From positions 1 through 61,884 of the forward strand of contig OMWM01000011.1 of the NCBI GenBank assembly GCA_900314775.1: DNA of 61,884 bases, read 5' to 3'. The position numbers were made by a program, and so were the translations under genes. The notes below the pieces were generated by a model. It saw nothing but the letters and a program-made list of their open reading frames with translations, did no database searches and had not been told where the DNA came from. The stretch comes from an uncultured Eubacteriales bacterium (lineage in GTDB: Bacteria; Bacillota; Clostridia; Lachnospirales; Lachnospiraceae). This document shows positions 1 to 8,569 of the stretch, one piece after another (within the stretch, counting starts at the first letter, position 1; each line of letters opens with the position of its first letter).

Positions 1-1
1 G

Positions 2-432
2 CTATATATAATATTCCTATATTGTACATGCGTTAGTTACCTCGCTATTAAAAAAATCATTGCATATTCGAGCATTTCTGCAATGGGATTGTTCTTAATC
101 GGGTTGTCGTCTTTGAATAAAGTGGGTATTGACGGTGCAATGTTTGTGATTTTTGCACATTCAATGGCTGTTACTGGATTATTTTTGGTCGCAGGACTTG
201 TTCAACAAGCGACAAAAACGAAGAGTTTGCAGGAAATTTCCGGACTTGGAAATTCAATGCCAAGGTTGATGTTCGGAAGTTGTATAATCATCTTGGCATC
301 AATCGGAATTCCTATGACGATGGGGTTTGTAGGAGAATTTTCAACTTTTGTTGGAGCGTTTTCTGCTGATTTTGAAAATGCTTTGTTGCCAAAGGTTGCA
401 ACCTCGGTTGCCTTGTTATCATTGATTTTGAC
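2..432 (+). CDS. NuoM/NdhD-type proton-pumping NADH dehydrogenase subunit, fragment
   Basis: This is part of a membrane subunit of respiratory complex I that acts as a proton antiporter-like channel. The frame is open from base 2. It shows the family signature KKIIAYSS at the end of a helix, then hydrophobic segments and GIPMTMGFVGEF, which matches the SIGLPxxxGFVGEF helix of NuoM. Both ends are missing: the left is the window edge, and the right stops where the frame runs into patatin sequence near 432-441. The DNA is visibly more AT-rich than everything downstream, with T/A-ending codons, so it does not look like the same genome. It is probably joined artificially. A mobile or natural fusion is possible but unlikely. 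NuoM identity is fairly secure; NdhD or an Mrp-type relative cannot be excluded on this fragment. Confidence 0.7.
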
Positions 433-1197
433 TGCTGTATCGGTGTCTCTGCCGGTGCCGGCAATGCCGTATCCTATCTGGCCGGGCAGTACGGCAGAAA
501 TCTGCGCTACTATACCATTCATCTTTCCGATCCGTATTATTTCGGGCTGCGCAGTTTTCTTCACTGCGGCAGTTTCTACGGCCTGCGCCATATTTACGGT
601 GACATGACAAATGAGGGCGGTGCGGATCCCCTGGACTATGACAGCATGATGGCCAATCCGACGGATCTTCTGATTGCCGCCACGCGGGCCGACAGCGGGC
701 GTACCGTCTATTTTCATAAGGAACAGATGAAGCGCAATGATTACCGCATGCTGATGGCATCCTGCGCGATCCCGGCTGTATGTAAGCCGATCCGGATCGG
801 CCGGCATGAATATTTTGACGGCGGCGTCAGCAATTCCATTCCGATTGACAAAGCGCTTGCGGAAGGCTGTGACAGGGTCGTCGTCCTGCTGACGAAATAC
901 CAGGGATTCCGCATGCAGCCGCAGAAACACCGCTTTCTCTACAGCCGCATTTTACGGGAATACCCGGCTGTCGTGCACGAACTCGATACAAGACATATCG
1001 TATTCAACCGGACCCTGGACAGGCTGCAGAGGCTGGAAGAGGAAGGCACGGTCATGGTGCTCAGGCCGTCAGAGGCTTTGAAATCCGGCACCTACGACAT
1101 GAATCCGGCGGAGAATCAGAAGCTGTATGATCTCGGCATGAAAGATTACGATGAAAAAAGAACCGGGCTTTTTGAATTTCTTCAAAAAAAGAATTGA
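433..1197 (+). CDS. Patatin-like phospholipase, 5' end missing
   Basis: This is a serine hydrolase of the patatin family (YjjU-type), expected to cut acyl chains from lipids with a Ser-Asp dyad. The frame is open upstream of the first ATG (604). The visible protein starts with CCIGVSAGAGN, where GVSAG is the GxSxG nucleophile elbow, and later has YFDGGVSNSIP, the DGG motif carrying the catalytic Asp. The N-terminal ~45 residues with the oxyanion-hole glycines are absent because the sequence to the left belongs to another gene. The C-terminus is intact and ends in a charged tail. The stop codon overlaps the -35 element of the next gene's promoter. Native substrate is unknown. Confidence 0.8.
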   Translation, partial: CCIGVSAGAGNAVSYLAGQYGRNLRYYTIHLSDPYYFGLRSFLHCGSFYGLRHIYGDMTNEGGADPLDYDSMMANPTDLLIAATRADSGRTVYFHKEQMKRNDYRMLMASCAIPAVCKPIRIGRHEYFDGGVSNSIPIDKALAEGCDRVVVLLTKYQGFRMQPQKHRFLYSRILREYPAVVHELDTRHIVFNRTLDRLQRLEEEGTVMVLRPSEALKSGTYDMNPAENQKLYDLGMKDYDEKRTGLFEFLQKKN

Positions 1198-1222
1198 CGG
1201 CTTAATCTGTATGTGTTATAGT
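1194..1222 (+). promoter_or_regulatory. Sigma-A promoter for the DnaJ-like gene
   Basis: TTGACG (1194-1199), a 17-base spacer and TATAGT (1217-1222), with a TGn extension just before the -10. The -35 overlaps the patatin stop codon. The predicted start is near 1229, about 29 bases before the ATG. Confidence 0.65.
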
Positions 1223-1257
1223 ACATATAGAACAAATAGAAACAGAGGTGAGTTATT

Positions 1258-2271
1258 ATGCGTGATTACTATGATATACTCGGCGTATCGAAGAATGCAG
1301 ATGATAAGACCATAAAGCGGGCTTACAGAAAACTTGCCAAGAAATATCATCCGGATGCCAACCCGGGTGACAAGGAAGCAGAGCAGAAATTCAAGGAAGT
1401 CAATGAGGCGTATGCCGTACTCGGCGACCCGGAGAAGAAGAAGAAGTACGATACATTCGGATCTGCGGCGTTTGATCAGAATGGCTTCGGCCAGGACTTC
1501 GGCCAGGGCTTCGGCCAGAACGGAAACGGATACACCTATACATATAATTTTAACCAGCAGGACGCACAGGACATTTTCGAAGATATCTTCGGCAATATGT
1601 TCGGACACGGCGGCCGCAGCAGAGGCGGCAGAGGATTTTCCGGTTTCAGCGGATTTGACGGCAGCGGTTTCGGCAATGGTTTCGGCGGCGGTTCTGCATC
1701 TTATGCACAGAAAGGCGCCGATTACAAGTCGGAGATTACCATCGGTTTTGATGATGCCATAAACGGATGCGAACGGGTATTCAGCTACACCGGTCCGGAC
1801 GGGCGTGCCCAGTCCCTGAAGGTGAGAATTCCGGCAGGCATGGAAGACGGCAAGTCGATCCGTCTGCGCGGCAAGGGCGGTCCCGGCGTCAATGGCGGCG
1901 AACCCGGCGATATTCTGCTGAAAGTCAATGTACAGGGCAGGCCAGGATTTGAGCGCAAGGGAATGGATATCTACACAACCATCTATGTGCCGTTTTCCGT
2001 TGCAGCGCTTGGCGGCAAGGCGACCGTGCCGACCGTAAACGGCCGTGTCATCTGCCGTATACCGGAAGGCACACAGTCCGGCTCCAAAATCCGTCTGCGC
2101 GGCAAAGGTGCCGTATCGATGAAGGATCCGTCGGTGCACGGCGACCAGTATGTCGTTGTACAGGTACAGGTTCCGAAGAATCTGACACCGTCCGAGAAGG
2201 CGAAGATCAAAGAGATGAGCGATACGCTTGACAGAAACGGCCATGGCAGTGCCGGTTCGGCTTTCGCATAA
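1258..2271 (+). CDS. DnaJ-class co-chaperone without zinc finger (CbpA type)
   Basis: This is a J-domain co-chaperone that stimulates DnaK ATPase activity and delivers clients, in the cytoplasm. It has 337 residues. The J domain occupies residues 1-70, with the HPD motif in [11 protein letters not shown] Gly/Phe-rich linker (about 75-145, with repeated GFG) is followed directly by the two beta-barrel client-binding domains. No CxxCxGxG zinc-finger repeats are present, so it is a type II (CbpA/DnaJ2) protein rather than canonical DnaJ. That agrees with its location away from a grpE-dnaK operon. The start at 1258 follows GAGGTGAG at normal spacing and has its own promoter. A hairpin follows the stop codon. 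The specific symbol is not assigned. Confidence 0.9.
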   Translation: MRDYYDILGVSKNADDKTIKRAYRKLAKKYHPDANPGDKEAEQKFKEVNEAYAVLGDPEKKKKYDTFGSAAFDQNGFGQDFGQGFGQNGNGYTYTYNFNQQDAQDIFEDIFGNMFGHGGRSRGGRGFSGFSGFDGSGFGNGFGGGSASYAQKGADYKSEITIGFDDAINGCERVFSYTGPDGRAQSLKVRIPAGMEDGKSIRLRGKGGPGVNGGEPGDILLKVNVQGRPGFERKGMDIYTTIYVPFSVAALGGKATVPTVNGRVICRIPEGTQSGSKIRLRGKGAVSMKDPSVHGDQYVVVQVQVPKNLTPSEKAKIKEMSDTLDRNGHGSAGSAFA

Positions 2272-2320
2272 ACAAAATCGAAAATATATTAAATTTATAT
2301 AAAATTGAATAAAAATGGGG

Positions 2321-2355
2321 AAATGTCTGTATAATATTAAATTATACAGGCATTT
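2321..2355 (+). terminator. Long AT-rich hairpin between dnaJ-like and marR-like genes
   Basis: A 15-bp stem (2321-2335 with 2341-2355, one G-T pair) closes a 5-base loop, and the right arm runs into TTTTT. It could terminate the DnaJ-like transcript. Alternatively, because the arm core TGTATAAT/ATTATACA is palindromic and lies ~35 bases before the regulator start, it could be that regulator's operator. Confidence 0.5.
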
Positions 2356-2389
2356 TTCAAATAATAATTTGTGCGAAGGAGGGTGTGCA

Positions 2390-2842
2390 ATGAGTTCAGA
2401 GAAAAAACCGAATGATATGACGTTCATTGATCTCACCAATGAACTGCTGTATCAGCGTTACCTGATGTACCGCCTGAACGGACATGATTTCAGCAGCCAG
2501 CTCAACATTCTTGAATACTCGATTCTCCGCATGGCGTCTAAGAAACAGAAGCTTTATCTGAAGGAAATCAGCCAGCATTTTGAAATACCGATGAAACATC
2601 TGTCCAAGATCATAGGCCGGATGCGGGACGAAGGCGTGATCATATGGACGCATGACGATTACGGGGAGAAGGGCACCTACATCAAGGCGACACCGTACGG
2701 AATTGAACAGCTGAACAAGCAGGAAGCAAAACTCAGGAAAGATTACAAGGAGATCATCAATACGGTGGGCCGTGACCGAATCTACGAATATATCAACACC
2801 ACCAGACAGATTATCGACATCCTGCAGAATAACAATAAATGA
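2390..2842 (+). CDS. MarR-like winged-helix transcriptional regulator
   Basis: This is a predicted cytoplasmic DNA-binding regulator of 150 residues. The central part has the winged-helix pattern of MarR proteins: LKEISQHFEIPMKHLSKII as helix-turn-helix, then an acidic/basic wing and a GTYIKATPYGIEQLN segment. The ends are helical and would form the dimer interface. An upstream ATG at 2315 has no ribosome binding site and lies in the hairpin, whereas 2390 follows AAGGAGGG at ideal spacing, so 2390 is chosen. It stands alone between a chaperone gene and pckA, and its ligand and targets are not evident. The palindromic hairpin upstream is a candidate autoregulatory site. Confidence 0.75.
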   Translation: MSSEKKPNDMTFIDLTNELLYQRYLMYRLNGHDFSSQLNILEYSILRMASKKQKLYLKEISQHFEIPMKHLSKIIGRMRDEGVIIWTHDDYGEKGTYIKATPYGIEQLNKQEAKLRKDYKEIINTVGRDRIYEYINTTRQIIDILQNNNK

Positions 2843-2897
2843 AATTTTCGATCATTTCTCCTTCATTTTAAGACGTAAATTTTGTTTATTTTTCAGA

Positions 2898-2931
2898 AAT
2901 CTGCACGTCAGAAGGCAGATGCGTGCAGATT
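2898..2931. repeat. 10-bp inverted repeat upstream of the pckA promoter
   Basis: AATCTGCACG (2898-2907) and its exact complement CGTGCAGATT (2922-2931) are separated by 14 bases and lie 16 bases upstream of the predicted pckA -35 box. No T-run follows, so it is more like an operator than a terminator. The rest of 2843-3047 shows only the promoter. Confidence 0.45.
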
Positions 2932-2946
2932 ATTCAGACATCTGCG

Positions 2947-2975
2947 TTGAATTATCCAGTGGAGTATGGTATTCT
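2947..2975 (+). promoter_or_regulatory. Predicted pckA promoter
   Basis: TTGAAT (2947-2952), 17 bases, TATTCT (2970-2975) with a TGG extension of the -10. Transcription would begin near 2982, giving a ~65-base leader. Confidence 0.5.
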
Positions 2976-3047
2976 TAAACTAATTCGAATATTATGATTG
3001 CAGAGCAAATCATTTTATAAAATCATAACAAGAAAGGAATGAATATC

Positions 3048-4634
3048 ATGTATGGACTTGAAGAACTCGGTATCACCAGCCCGGCGGAAGTCTACAGAAA
3101 CCTTGAACCGGCGAGCCTTGTAGAGCATGCGCTGGCAGCCGGAGAAGGAAAGCTCAGCGATACCGGAGCACTTGTTGTTTATACCGGCAAATACACCGGA
3201 CGTTCACCGGATGATAAGTTTATCGTCGACACACCGGAGGTGCACGATAATATCGACTGGGGCAAGGTAAACCGCCCGATCAGCCGTGAGAAATTCAACG
3301 CAATCAGAGACAAGGCTGCCGCTTATCTGAACGGCAAAGATGTCTATGTTTTTGATGGCTTTGCCGGCGCGGACAAGAAGTATACCAAGAAATTCAGAGT
3401 CATCAATGAACTGGCAAGCCAGAACCTGTTTATTCACCAGCTTCTGATCCGCCCGACAGCAGAGGAACTGGAAAACTACGGCGACCCGGACTACACGATT
3501 CTCTGCGCACCTGGTTTCAAGTGCGTACCGGAAGTCGATGGCACACACAGCGAAGCGGCGATCATGATCGATTACGCCGCGCACATGATTGTCATCGTCG
3601 GTTCGCAGTATGCCGGTGAGATCAAGAAGAGCGTATTCTCCACCATGAATTATGTCATGACGCAGGAGAATGTACTTCCGATGCACTGCTCGGCCAATGC
3701 GGACCCGAAGACACTCGACACCGCTGTTTTCTTCGGTCTTTCCGGAACAGGCAAGACCACACTTTCCGCAGATCCTTCCAGACTGCTGATTGGCGATGAC
3801 GAGCATGGCTGGTCACCGGACGGTATTTTCAATTTTGAGGGCGGCTGCTATGCCAAGTGCATCAATCTTTCAGAGGAGAATGAGCCTGATATCTATCATG
3901 CCATCCGATTCGGTTCCGTTGTAGAGAATGTAATTATGGATCCGGATACCCGGAAGCTCGACTTCTATGATGGAAAACTGACAGAAAACACGAGAGTAGG
4001 TTACCCTGTCAACTACATCAACAATGCGAAAATCCCGGGCACCGGCGGCATTCCTAAGGCAGTCATTTTCCTGACCGCAGATGCTTTCGGCGTTCTGCCT
4101 CCGATCAGCCGTCTTTCCAGAAATGCGGCGATGTATCACTTTGTAACCGGCTTTACTTCCAAGCTGGCCGGCACAGAGCGCGGCGTCACCGAACCGCAGC
4201 CGACATTTTCAACGCTGTTCGGACAGCCGTTCATGCCGATGCGCGCTTCTGTCTATGCGCAGATGCTGGGTGACAAGCTCGACCAGTACGGCACGAAAGT
4301 ATACCTCGTCAATACAGGATGGGCCGGCGGCAGTGCAGCTGACGGCGCGAAGCGTATGAAGCTCAGCTATACAAGAGCGATGGTTCGTGCAGCTTTGAAT
4401 GGGTCTTTTGATGATGTTGAATTTGTTCATCACGATATCTTCAATGTAGATTATCCGAAACATTGCCCGGATGTACCGGATGAATCCCTCGATGCAAGAG
4501 GCATGTGGGCAGACAAGGCAGCTTATGATGCACAGGCGAATAAGCTGGCGAAGATGTTTGTCGACAATTTTGCAGCGAAATATCCGGATATGCCTGCCGA
4601 GATCGTTGAAGCAGGACCGCATCCGCAGAAATAA
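3048..4634 (+). CDS. pckA: Phosphoenolpyruvate carboxykinase (ATP)
   Basis: This enzyme interconverts oxaloacetate plus ATP with PEP, CO2 and ADP. In fermenting gut anaerobes it often runs in the carboxylating direction toward succinate. The protein has 528 residues, normal for the family. The kinase-1a P-loop GLSGTGKTTLS lies near residue 235, and the metal-binding kinase-2 motif GDDEHGW near 255. YTGRSPDDKF near the N-terminus binds substrate. ATG 3039 touches the Shine-Dalgarno AGAAAGGA and cannot be used with it, so 3048 (nine bases downstream) is chosen. It is a single-gene unit with its own promoter and a strong terminator. Confidence 0.96.
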   Translation: MYGLEELGITSPAEVYRNLEPASLVEHALAAGEGKLSDTGALVVYTGKYTGRSPDDKFIVDTPEVHDNIDWGKVNRPISREKFNAIRDKAAAYLNGKDVYVFDGFAGADKKYTKKFRVINELASQNLFIHQLLIRPTAEELENYGDPDYTILCAPGFKCVPEVDGTHSEAAIMIDYAAHMIVIVGSQYAGEIKKSVFSTMNYVMTQENVLPMHCSANADPKTLDTAVFFGLSGTGKTTLSADPSRLLIGDDEHGWSPDGIFNFEGGCYAKCINLSEENEPDIYHAIRFGSVVENVIMDPDTRKLDFYDGKLTENTRVGYPVNYINNAKIPGTGGIPKAVIFLTADAFGVLPPISRLSRNAAMYHFVTGFTSKLAGTERGVTEPQPTFSTLFGQPFMPMRASVYAQMLGDKLDQYGTKVYLVNTGWAGGSAADGAKRMKLSYTRAMVRAALNGSFDDVEFVHHDIFNVDYPKHCPDVPDESLDARGMWADKAAYDAQANKLAKMFVDNFAAKYPDMPAEIVEAGPHPQK

Positions 4635-4652
4635 ACAAGTAATAGCATATCG

Positions 4653-4684
4653 GGTCTGCCGCACAAGCGGCAGGCCTTTTTTTT
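4653..4684 (+). terminator. Rho-independent terminator of pckA
   Basis: A 10-bp stem GGTCTGCCGC/GCGGCAGGCC with an ACAA loop is followed by eight T. Confidence 0.93.
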
Positions 4685-4728
4685 ATCAGGTGCCTGCATC
4701 TTGTTATGCGGCGGCATCGGCAGCCATC

Positions 4729-4757
4729 TTGACAATACCGGCAAATATGTATAAAAT
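4729..4757 (+). promoter_or_regulatory. pheST promoter
   Basis: Perfect TTGACA (4729-4734), 17 bases, TAAAAT (4752-4757). The start near 4764 places the whole T-box leader inside the transcript. Confidence 0.75.
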
Positions 4758-4764
4758 TACCGTT

Positions 4765-5046
4765 AGCGGCTGTGATTGCGCGGCGGAATTTCATGCAGAC
4801 ATCGATTCCGCTTCAGATATGCAGAGGGCGGCACAGAGAGAACGGGCCTTGGGCTGAAAACCCGTTCCGACAGCACCTGTATATTGACTTTCCCGCAGGA
4901 GCCGGTTCCGTGAAGTCTGCGAAGCGGAATCCGTACACGCGCGTTAAGCGATAAGAGTGTCATATGTATTTTCATATATATATGGAATCAGGGTGGTAAC
5001 ACGGTACAGCATCGTCCCTCTTACAGCGGGATGGTGCTTTTGTTTT
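4765..5046 (+). promoter_or_regulatory. T-box riboswitch leader controlling pheS-pheT
   Basis: This RNA leader senses uncharged tRNA-Phe. The core T-box AGGGTGGTAACACGG is at 4990-5004 and departs from the usual GGTACCGCG. It is followed by a terminator hairpin (5008-5018 with 5028-5038, 11 bp) and a T-rich tract. The TGGT would pair with the tRNA acceptor end ACCA, and AGGG can pair with the CCCT of the terminator stem to form the antiterminator. A Stem I-like arm with AGAGAGAACGGG and GCTGAAAACCCGTTC lies at 4834-4866. A TTC triplet at 4890-4892 on the returning strand is the best candidate Phe specifier, but that assignment is inference. The ORF running through this leader from 4957 is not the real pheS start. 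Confidence 0.87.
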
Positions 5047-5079
5047 GCCGCAGCATTTTATGAAAAACAAGGTGATGAG

Positions 5080-6102
5080 ATGAACAAAGACGAACTCAAA
5101 AAGATGGAGGAAGAGGCGCTCAGACAGATCAGAGAAGCGGAGAACATGTCGAAGCTCAATGAGATCCGTATTGCTTTCCTCGGCAAGAAAGGACAGTTCA
5201 CGAATGCGATGAAATCTCTTCGTGATCTCCCGAAAGAAGAACGGCCGGTATTCGGTCAGGTTGTCAATGAAGCACGCAGCAACGTAACAGAGAAGCTGGA
5301 AGAGATGAAGACAGCGCTGGCTGCCAAGGCCCGCGAGAAACAGCTTGAATCTGAAGTCATCGATGTCACGCTTCCTGCATCCCGCATGGAACTCGGACAT
5401 CGTCATCCGAACGAAATCGCGCTCGAAGAGGTTGAGCGGATCTTCGTCGGCATGGGCTATGAGGTTGTGGAAGGCCCGGAGATCGAGAAGGATTATTATA
5501 ATTTCGAAGCACTGAATATTCCGGCCAATCATCCGGCCAAGGACGAGCAGGATACCTTCTATATTACGAAGGAGTTCCTTCTGCGTACGCAGACTTCCGG
5601 CACACAGGTGCACGAGATGGAAAAGCATAAGCTGCCGATCCGCATGATTTCCCCGGGACGCGTATTCCGTGCCGACGAGCTGGATGCGACCCATTCACCG
5701 AACTTCCATCAGATCGAAGGACTTGTCATCGATAAGAACATTACATTTGCCGACCTCAAGGGAACACTGGCTGAATTTGCGAAACAGCTGTTCGGACCGG
5801 ACACAAAAATCAAGCTCCGTCCGCATCATTTCCCGTTTACAGAACCAAGCGCAGAGGTGGATGTTTCCTGTTTCAAATGCGGAGGCAAGGGCTGCCGCCT
5901 GTGCAAGGGCGAGGGCTGGATCGAGATTCTCGGCTGCGGCATGGTGCATCCGCACGTGCTCGAGATGAGCGGCATCGACCCAAACGAATACCAGGGATTT
6001 GCATTTGGCGTAGGCCTCGAGCGGATTGCCATGCTCAAATATGAAATTGATGACATGCATCATCTCTATGAGAATGATATCCGTTTCCTGAAGCAGTTCT
6101 GA
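5080..6102 (+). CDS. pheS: Phenylalanine-tRNA ligase alpha subunit
   Basis: This is the catalytic subunit of the cytoplasmic alpha2beta2 enzyme charging tRNA-Phe. It has 340 residues: an N-terminal coiled coil (1-85) that contacts tRNA, then the class II aminoacyl-tRNA synthetase fold. Motif 2 appears as FRADELDATHSPNFHQ and motif 3 as GFGVGLERIAM-type (GVGLERIAML). A CxxC...CxxC-type loop (CFKCGGKGCRLCKGEG) precedes motif 3, as in many Firmicutes. ATG 5080 is preferred over 4957 because AAGGTGATGAG precedes it and because it lies just after the T-box terminator. It forms an operon with pheT 19 bases downstream and is controlled by the leader. Confidence 0.97.
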   Translation: MNKDELKKMEEEALRQIREAENMSKLNEIRIAFLGKKGQFTNAMKSLRDLPKEERPVFGQVVNEARSNVTEKLEEMKTALAAKAREKQLESEVIDVTLPASRMELGHRHPNEIALEEVERIFVGMGYEVVEGPEIEKDYYNFEALNIPANHPAKDEQDTFYITKEFLLRTQTSGTQVHEMEKHKLPIRMISPGRVFRADELDATHSPNFHQIEGLVIDKNITFADLKGTLAEFAKQLFGPDTKIKLRPHHFPFTEPSAEVDVSCFKCGGKGCRLCKGEGWIEILGCGMVHPHVLEMSGIDPNEYQGFAFGVGLERIAMLKYEIDDMHHLYENDIRFLKQF

Positions 6103-6121
6103 TCGTGGGAGGTAAGCTGAT

Positions 6122-8554
6122 ATGAGAACATCATTAAACTGGATCAAGGCACTTGTGCCGGGCATCGCGGACATGGGACCGAAGGAGTACATGGATGCGA
6201 TGACACTTTCCGGCTCCAAGGGCGAATTTTATACAGAACTCGACAAAAATCTTGAGAAGATCGTGATCGGAAAGATTCTTTCCATAGAAAAGCATCCGGA
6301 CGCCGATAAGCTGGTCATCTGCCAGGTCGATGTCGGTCAGGAAGAGCCGCTGCAGATCGTAACCGGTGCTCCGAATGTATTTGAAGGCGCTGTTGTGCCG
6401 GTTGTTCTGGCAGGCGGCCGCGTAGCAGGCGGCCACGACGGCAGCACGCCGCCGGAAAACGGCATCAAGATCAAGAAAGGCAAACTGCGCGGCGTTGACA
6501 GCTACGGCATGATGTGTTCGATCGAGGAGCTGGGTTCATCCCGCGAAATGTATCCGGACGCGCCGGAAAACGGCATCTATATTTTCAAGAACAGAGATGA
6601 TCTGAAACCGGGCGATGACGCCGTCAAGGCACTCGGTCTCGATGACGCTGTCATCGAATACGAGATCACATCCAACCGTGTTGACTGCTTCAGCATCATC
6701 GGCATTGCCCGTGAAGCGGCTGTCACCTTCGGCAAGGAACTCAAGCTCCCGGAAGTCACAAAGACCGGAAACAGCGAAAATGCAGCCGATTACATCGATG
6801 TCGAGGTCAGAGATACGGATCTGTGCCCTCGCTACACCGCGCGTATCTGCAAAAATATCAAAATCGGTCCGTCACCGGAATGGATGCAGCGCAGACTGGC
6901 TTCTCAGGGCATCCGTCCGATCAACAATATCGTAGATATCACCAACTACGTCATGCTCGAATACGGACAGCCGATGCACGCCTACGATCTGTCCACGATT
7001 GCGGGCAATAAGATTATCGTACGCCGTTTCATGGACGGCGAGAAATTCACGACGCTCGACGGCCAGGAGCACACCATGGACAGCACCATGCTGGCCATCT
7101 GCGATGATCATGAACCGGTCGGCATCGCCGGCATCATGGGCGGTCAGAATTCCATGATCACCAGAGACGCCGATGCCGTGCTGTTTGAGGCAGCCTGCTT
7201 CGACGGCACCAACATCCGTCTGACCGGCAGGAAACTGGGCATGCACACGGATGCGCAGTCCATGTTTGAGAAGGGACTCGACCCGAATAATGCCTCGGCG
7301 GCCATCGACCGTGCCTGCCAGCTCGTCGAGATGCTTGGCTGCGGCGAAGTCGTCGGCGGTATGGTAGATGTCTACAGCAAGGTCAAGGAACCGCTGCAGA
7401 TTCCATTTGAGCCGGACCGCATCAACCGCCTGCTCGGCACGGATCTTTCCGCGGACTATATGATCAAAGTGCTGACTGCGCTTGAGCTTGAATACAATGA
7501 GGAAACCGGCGTCTTCACCATCCCGACCTTCCGTCAGGATCTGAAAGCCACCTGCGATCTGGCAGAGGAAGTAGCCCGTTTCTACGGCTACGCCAACATC
7601 GATTCCACCCTGCCGTCAGGACAGGCCATGGCCGGCAGAGTTTCCTTCAAGCACATCGTACACGATCAGGCGAAGAGAACAGCGGAATTCTGCGGATTCT
7701 CACAGGGCATGACATTCTCTTTCGAGAGCCCGAAGGTATTCGATATGCTGAAACTGGCACCGGATGATATGCACCGCAATGCCATCCGTATTGCCAATCC
7801 GCAGGGCGAGGACTACAGCATCATGCGTACGCTGCCGGTCAACGGTATGCTCACCTCGCTTGCCCGGAATTTCAACCGGCGCAACAAGAATGTAAAGCTT
7901 TATGAAATTGCCAAGGTATACCTGCCGAAGGCACTCCCGCTTACCGACTATCCGGATGAGCGCGAAGAGCTGACGCTCGGCTTTTACGGAGAGGGCGATT
8001 TCTATACCATGAAGGGCGCTGCCGAAGAGATTCTGCAGAGCATCGGCATGCGGGATATCGTGACCTACGACCCGAACGCCGGCATTCCATTCCTGCATCC
8101 GGGCCGCCAGGCAGACATGCTCTATGAAGGACAGAAGATCGGCTATCTCGGCGAAGTACACCCGGATGTATGCGATACCTTCGGCATCAAGGGAAGAGCT
8201 TATCTGGCTGTTCTCGACCTGCCGAAGCTGGTTGAAAAGGCGACATTTGAGCGCCATTTCAAGGGCATTGCCAAATATCCGGCCGTAACGAGAGACATCA
8301 GCATGACCGCGAAGAAGTCGATTCTCGCCGGTCAGATAGAAAATGTGATCCGCAGAGACAGCGGCAGCCTGCTTGAAAACTGCGAGCTTTTCGATGTCTA
8401 CGAAGGCAGCCAGATCGGCGAAGGATTCCGTTCCCTCGCTTACACGCTGACTTTCCGCGCACAGGATCATACACTTGAAGACAGCGAAGTAAACGCCGTT
8501 ATGGACAAAATCATCAGCGATCTTTCCGAACTCGGCGTCAATCTTAGAAAATAA
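6122..8554 (+). CDS. pheT: Phenylalanine-tRNA ligase beta subunit
   Basis: This is the beta subunit, which binds tRNA, carries the editing site and completes the alpha2beta2 synthetase. It has 810 residues, full length. The domains in order are an OB-fold tRNA-binding domain (about 40-150, KHPDADKLVICQVDVG), the B3/B4 editing module (about 210-385, with ITNYVMLEYGQPMHAYD), B5 (about 405-475), a catalytically inactive class II core (about 490-690), and a C-terminal FDX-ACB anticodon-binding domain (about 715-810, KYPAVTRDISM). GGGAGG precedes the ATG. It is co-transcribed with pheS, and queA begins 15 bases after its stop. Confidence 0.97.
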   Translation: MRTSLNWIKALVPGIADMGPKEYMDAMTLSGSKGEFYTELDKNLEKIVIGKILSIEKHPDADKLVICQVDVGQEEPLQIVTGAPNVFEGAVVPVVLAGGRVAGGHDGSTPPENGIKIKKGKLRGVDSYGMMCSIEELGSSREMYPDAPENGIYIFKNRDDLKPGDDAVKALGLDDAVIEYEITSNRVDCFSIIGIAREAAVTFGKELKLPEVTKTGNSENAADYIDVEVRDTDLCPRYTARICKNIKIGPSPEWMQRRLASQGIRPINNIVDITNYVMLEYGQPMHAYDLSTIAGNKIIVRRFMDGEKFTTLDGQEHTMDSTMLAICDDHEPVGIAGIMGGQNSMITRDADAVLFEAACFDGTNIRLTGRKLGMHTDAQSMFEKGLDPNNASAAIDRACQLVEMLGCGEVVGGMVDVYSKVKEPLQIPFEPDRINRLLGTDLSADYMIKVLTALELEYNEETGVFTIPTFRQDLKATCDLAEEVARFYGYANIDSTLPSGQAMAGRVSFKHIVHDQAKRTAEFCGFSQGMTFSFESPKVFDMLKLAPDDMHRNAIRIANPQGEDYSIMRTLPVNGMLTSLARNFNRRNKNVKLYEIAKVYLPKALPLTDYPDEREELTLGFYGEGDFYTMKGAAEEILQSIGMRDIVTYDPNAGIPFLHPGRQADMLYEGQKIGYLGEVHPDVCDTFGIKGRAYLAVLDLPKLVEKATFERHFKGIAKYPAVTRDISMTAKKSILAGQIENVIRRDSGSLLENCELFDVYEGSQIGEGFRSLAYTLTFRAQDHTLEDSEVNAVMDKIISDLSELGVNLRK

Positions 8555-8569
8555 AGAAGCGATAGTGGC

